DNA of 64,000 nucleotides from NCBI GenBank assembly GCA_024500155.1, contig CM044858.1, forward strand, positions 62,001 to 126,000, in the 5' to 3' direction. Position 1 is the first letter of the stretch. Each line of letters starts with the position of its first letter. This document shows positions 60,701 to 64,000 of the stretch, piece by piece. The notes under the pieces were generated by a model, which saw nothing but the letters and a program-made list of their open reading frames with translations, had not been told where the DNA came from and ran no database searches. The stretch comes from Chenopodium formosanum. Taxonomy: Eukaryota > Streptophyta > Magnoliopsida > Caryophyllales > Amaranthaceae. The translations under genes and the position numbers were made by a program.

Positions 60701-61659
60701 GTACATGATGATGTCCATGTAAAGTAAGGAAACAAACTTCAAAAGACCTAGCATCTTGCTGACTAAATAGATCAGCAAACAGGAAACATCCCAGATAGCT
60801 CACAGTTGGAAAACTCTCATCATCAATTTCCGAGCACAATTACATGTTGAAACGATCATTTTCAAAAATGCCTATAACTATGCTGCCTTGAAATAGTGAT
60901 GATGTTTCCTTTCAACATGGTGGATCAAAAGCATCAACTCTCATCATTTTCTCAATTACAACCACAGGGAGACATGCCAGTGATAATCTTGTTGATTCCC
61001 TACCAAGTGATGACATCCAAATTGACATGGGTATAAAACAAAGAGTAGGAATCAATGACATTTCCACTGAGTCTGAGGGAGTGCATACTAAAAAGAAAAA
61101 TAATACCAACCCTATTTTGGACATTAACCTTCCCCATCCTAGTCAGCATATGGAATACCTTTGCAAACGACCAATTCGTACCCAAAAAACACAGTAAATG
61201 CATTTACTGGATACCAATAAGCATTACAAACATCAAAAAACATTACCAAATATAAGCCCTGCCATAAAGACTGACAAGATATAGAGAGGTCAAAATGTAA
61301 ACACCTTACACATACACTTCAACAGTCAAACACAATAAGAAAGTCCATTTCCAAATACCAAAAAAAAAAAAAAATGCAACACAAAGGGATCATAAATAAA
61401 GAATAACAATAGCAGCATTAACAGAAGTTGGTGGTAAAATCAACAATAACAACAAAGAATTAAAGCCTACAGACAGGGAACAAATCCCAAGTTCTTAAAC
61501 ATGAATAGCAACAAAAGACTAAGCATTCAAAACATCAACAACATAATACTGACCAGACTTCATATCCACCCTTTCCACCCTTCCGTATTTTTTAAATAGC
61601 CGCTCAACCTCAGATTGCCGTGCATCATATTCCAAGTTTCCACAGAAGATGGCCCTCAT
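57757..61659 (-). CDS. Serine/arginine-rich splicing factor, RS31/RS40 (RS subfamily)
   Basis: Eight coding exons on the minus strand, 61659-61554, 59956-59844, 59609-59368, 58826-58548, 58457-58395, 58310-58236, 58146-58069 and 57856-57757, encode 351 residues with matching GT-AG phases. RRM1 runs from MRAIFCGNLEYDARQSEVER through GFAFVYMEDEKDADDAIRRL to GRRLRVEWTK. RRM2 has KTLFVINFDP and IRRNFAFIQYETLEDATRAL. The C-terminal RS region has DRRGRDLSPERGSYRRRSPS and repeated SP/RG words. These features define the plant RS subfamily, nuclear regulators of splice-site choice. Exons 5-7 are tandem copies of one micro-exon, and exon 8 ends in four SPPxRER repeats. The 1.6-kb intron 1 is where poison-exon regulation is usual in this family; I did not identify the exon. 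A 5' UTR exon probably ends at 62624. Confidence 0.95.
57767..57850 (-). repeat. Four 21-bp tandem repeats in the last SR exon
   Basis: Four contiguous 21-bp units (plus strand gacctttcgcgtggtggaggt with few changes) at 57767, 57788, 57809 and 57830. In frame they encode SPPPRER or SPPLRER. Confidence 0.93.
58069..58624 (-). repeat. Tandem duplication of an RS-domain micro-exon with its intron flanks
   Basis: Segments ending at donors 58548, 58395, 58236 and 58069 are related, with spacings of 153, 159 and 167 bases. Each carries SRSRP(D/E)xRG(S/T)P...SPANGRYHR-type coding sequence, closed by CACAG|GT. The three internal copies are 63, 75 and 78 bases long, all with the same 2-2 phase. Confidence 0.9.
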
Positions 61660-62487
61660 CTTGCAAAGCTTCAAAATTAGGGAACCCTCAAACAGCACTA
61701 GGAGAAATAAACAAGTGTAAGGAATATCAATTGCCATTAGAAATAAGATAAGAACGGAAGAAGGGGAACGAAAATTAAGAAAGTGACTTCACAAGTTTTA
61801 AATTTCACCAATTAAAACTTTTAATTGTTAAACCATGATATATGCAGAGAACATCAAATGGATACACAGAACTGAAAATATACATCACTCAGCCAATTGA
61901 ATCAATGGGTTAAGACGAACATAAAATACTATAAAATAAAATTTTGGGTGAACATACTGTAAGCCCCAGCACATTAAAAAGCTTTAATAGCTCAACTTTC
62001 ATGTTGATTAATCGGTTATTACGATTGCAAAACAAGCTTTCAACAATTAAACAGCATTAGCATATCAAATCCTAAAGTAAAAGCACAAGCACGACAATGT
62101 GATCGGTCCAAACCCCAATCCCCCCTCACATTCAACTCGACTGTAAACTCCGGCGTAATCAAATTGGACCACTTTATACTCAATATTTGGAATGCAAACT
62201 TGTAGGAGCAACCATTTAGCTACTATAAATTGTATTCAAAAAGAGGCTATATCAAATTAACGAGCAATGAAATCATCCAAACTAATAAGCTTTCACTGAG
62301 TTCGTATATATCAGATCAACAACTTCTTAATTTACTGCGATAAAAAAATTAGGGTTTAAGAGGGTTTTTTGAATTTTGACCAACAATCTGAAACTGATAT
62401 AAAAACCCTAACCTAAAAAATCCAATTACATGCTGAAAATCAACCAAAAAGGAAACTCAAACACAACAAAATTAACCCAGAAAAATG

Positions 62488-62500
<13 letters not shown>

Positions 62501-62518
<18 letters not shown>

Positions 62519-62521
62519 TAT
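62501..62521. repeat. (AT)n microsatellite
   Basis: A short run of TA dinucleotides after an A-run, in the probable 5' UTR intron of the SR gene. Confidence 0.9.
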
Positions 62522-62784
62522 GCACGACAAATTCAGGAATATGAATTTTCTGTAATAATGGTTTGATTTGAGAAAACGATAGCAGAGTTAAGAGCATGGA
62601 TAGAAAAAAGAGGAGAGAAAATACCTTAGATTTAGGTAATGAGCAGAAGTTTCAGACAAACTCAGAGAAGCAAGCAAGCTTAGTTTCTGCTCGCTGGCTA
62701 GGTTTTACTGCGAGGAAGATGGTTCAACAAGGGTTCTGTCTATTTCTTTAAGGAGTGCTTTTTATTAGCTCAATCTTCTAATAA

Positions 62785-62932
62785 TTTGTTCTGATTTACT
62801 TAACTGAGCTGAACAGAATTAAACTGATTGAAGCTGAATTGAAATAAATTGTTTATAAGAGAAGAAGATTAGGAACTGAACTGATTGGATTGAATTAAAC
62901 AAAACTGAAATTAAGCAAAAGAAAACATACCC
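62785..62932. mobile_element. Diverged Tourist-like MITE, relative of the 3414 element
   Basis: TAA lies on both sides (62782-62784 and 62933-62935). The ends TTTGTTCTGATTTACTTAA and inverted GGGTATGTTTTCTTTTGCTTAA align with the 3414-3595 ends. The core again reads gagctgaac, aactgattgaagctgaa and aactgaactgattggat. Confidence 0.65.
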
Positions 62933-62935
62933 TAA

Positions 62936-63782
62936 CCCTCTGCCTTTTTTTTAGGTACGGAGTAGTTTTTGCTCGTTGGCTAGGAAATTAAGCAAGTTAT
63001 TTAAAACGGACGGAAATGAAAAGTAGAACAAGTATTTAAAAGCAGATGGAGCATTACACTACCGTTTTTTGGCAAAAATTTCTCTTTTTCATGATCTCAT
63101 TCTAATACAGTACTACTTTTATATTACTTTCCACTCTTACTCATTACTTTTCAAAAAAAAAAGAATTAACTCCACCATTTTTCTATTACATTTTTTTATT
63201 ACTCTAACTACCCTTATATACCGGTTAAAGTGTAACACTTCTTTTTTCAATAATCCAATAATGGAAAAAGAAAGCAGTGATATTGTGAGCTAGCTTAAGA
63301 CTATGTTTAATTCACCTTATTTTTACCTCACGTAAGTGATTTGAATTTTTTTTGTTATTATTTATTTAACTAAAAATATTTACCGATAAAAATTCAAATT
63401 TTTTTATTGATTATTTTACGCAATGAAGTAAATATAATTTTATATTTTTATCACGTGATGTTATAAGTAGATATCATTCTTTTATGAAACGAATTTAGAA
63501 TAACAATTAATACAATCATTGTCAAATACGAGTCTGGACCGCACCCGTCATGGGAGAGTGCAAGTCTACCACTTTACAAGATCAAGGAGGTTTCACCTCA
63601 AAACCATATGACTATAAGGGGAGTAACCTCTTAGTATTATATAGTGGGCTCAACACTAATGCAACAACTAAACCAATGCCGACATACTCTTACGTATTAT
63701 CAAACACCTCTGGTCCTTTACTCATGTAGGTATGGACTACGGTCTACGAATTATATTTTTTATCAAACAATTTCACACTAAC
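62936..63782. other. Repeat-like intergenic sequence
   Basis: AT-rich sequence without a gene. The stretch 63535-63700 (gggagagtgcaagtctacca, aaaccatatgactataagg, gtgggctcaacactaatgc) reads like a dispersed plant repeat or LTR fragment, but I cannot place its ends. Confidence 0.35.
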
Positions 63783-64000
63783 ACTATGTTTGGATCGAAG
63801 GAAATGGAGGGAAAGGAAGGGAAGGGAAATGAAGAGATGAATTCTCCTTCATTTGGATAACAAATGAGAAAGGAAAGGAATTGGAGGGGAGAGAAATGGA
63901 GGGAAGAAATTGTAAGAAATTAATCTCTCCAACAATTGAGAGGTTTGGAAGGAAAACTCCTCTTTCTTCCCTCTCCTTCACCTCTCTCCCCTTCTTTTCT
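63783..64000. mobile_element. Partial purine-rich MITE cut by the window edge
   Basis: It starts actatgtttggatcgaagg, followed by gaaatggagggaaaggaagg-type repeats, and then a complementary pyrimidine-rich arm (tcctctttcttccctctcc) at the very end. This matches the left end of a common plant MITE type. The right end and target duplication are outside the window. Confidence 0.5.

Overview
The window is nuclear DNA of a flowering plant, most likely a eudicot. It is AT-rich, its genes carry many short GT-AG introns, and it holds plant-only families (DUF248 methyltransferase, F-box/PP2, BAHD acyltransferase, RS-subfamily SR protein) among MITEs, a plant L1-type LINE with an RNase H domain, and satellite-like arrays. 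I cannot name the species. A caryophyllid is a weak guess.

Layout, left to right. 70-4635 (-): 5' part of a Golgi-type PMT/DUF248 methyltransferase whose 3' end lies outside the window. 8414-11970 (+): NRPB6/RPABC2, a subunit shared by nuclear RNA polymerases. Its 2.2-kb first intron holds a cluster of four box C/D snoRNA-like units plus a decayed fifth, and its promoter has the telo-box/site II signature typical of plant ribosome-biogenesis genes. 12.0-18.1 kb: gene-poor. 18128-21629 (+): F-box/PP2-A protein. 22.8-24.4 kb: satellite array of about 325-bp units, followed by a hAT-like MITE. 26174-31461 (+): At4g00755-type F-box protein. 32.2-43.4 kb: a duplicated flank cut open by a 6.2-kb LINE and by a 3.6-kb hAT/satellite composite. 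The undisrupted sister copy shows the pre-insertion state. 43450-44968 (+): a BAHD acyltransferase that looks broken at its exon junction. 45405-47502 (-): PEX11, tail to tail with the BAHD gene. 51440-53128 (-): armadillo-repeat protein. 57757-61659 (-): RS31/RS40-type splicing factor whose RS domain is built from tandemly duplicated micro-exons. The right end is MITE-rich.

The genes are independent housekeeping or regulatory loci, not a pathway. The most notable items are the intronic snoRNA-like cluster with a covarying hairpin, the duplicated symmetric RS exons, the two related satellite arrays, and the nested insertions that can be read against an empty paralogous site. All coding models were built by hand from reading frames, GT-AG sites and family knowledge. 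UTR limits are uncertain.
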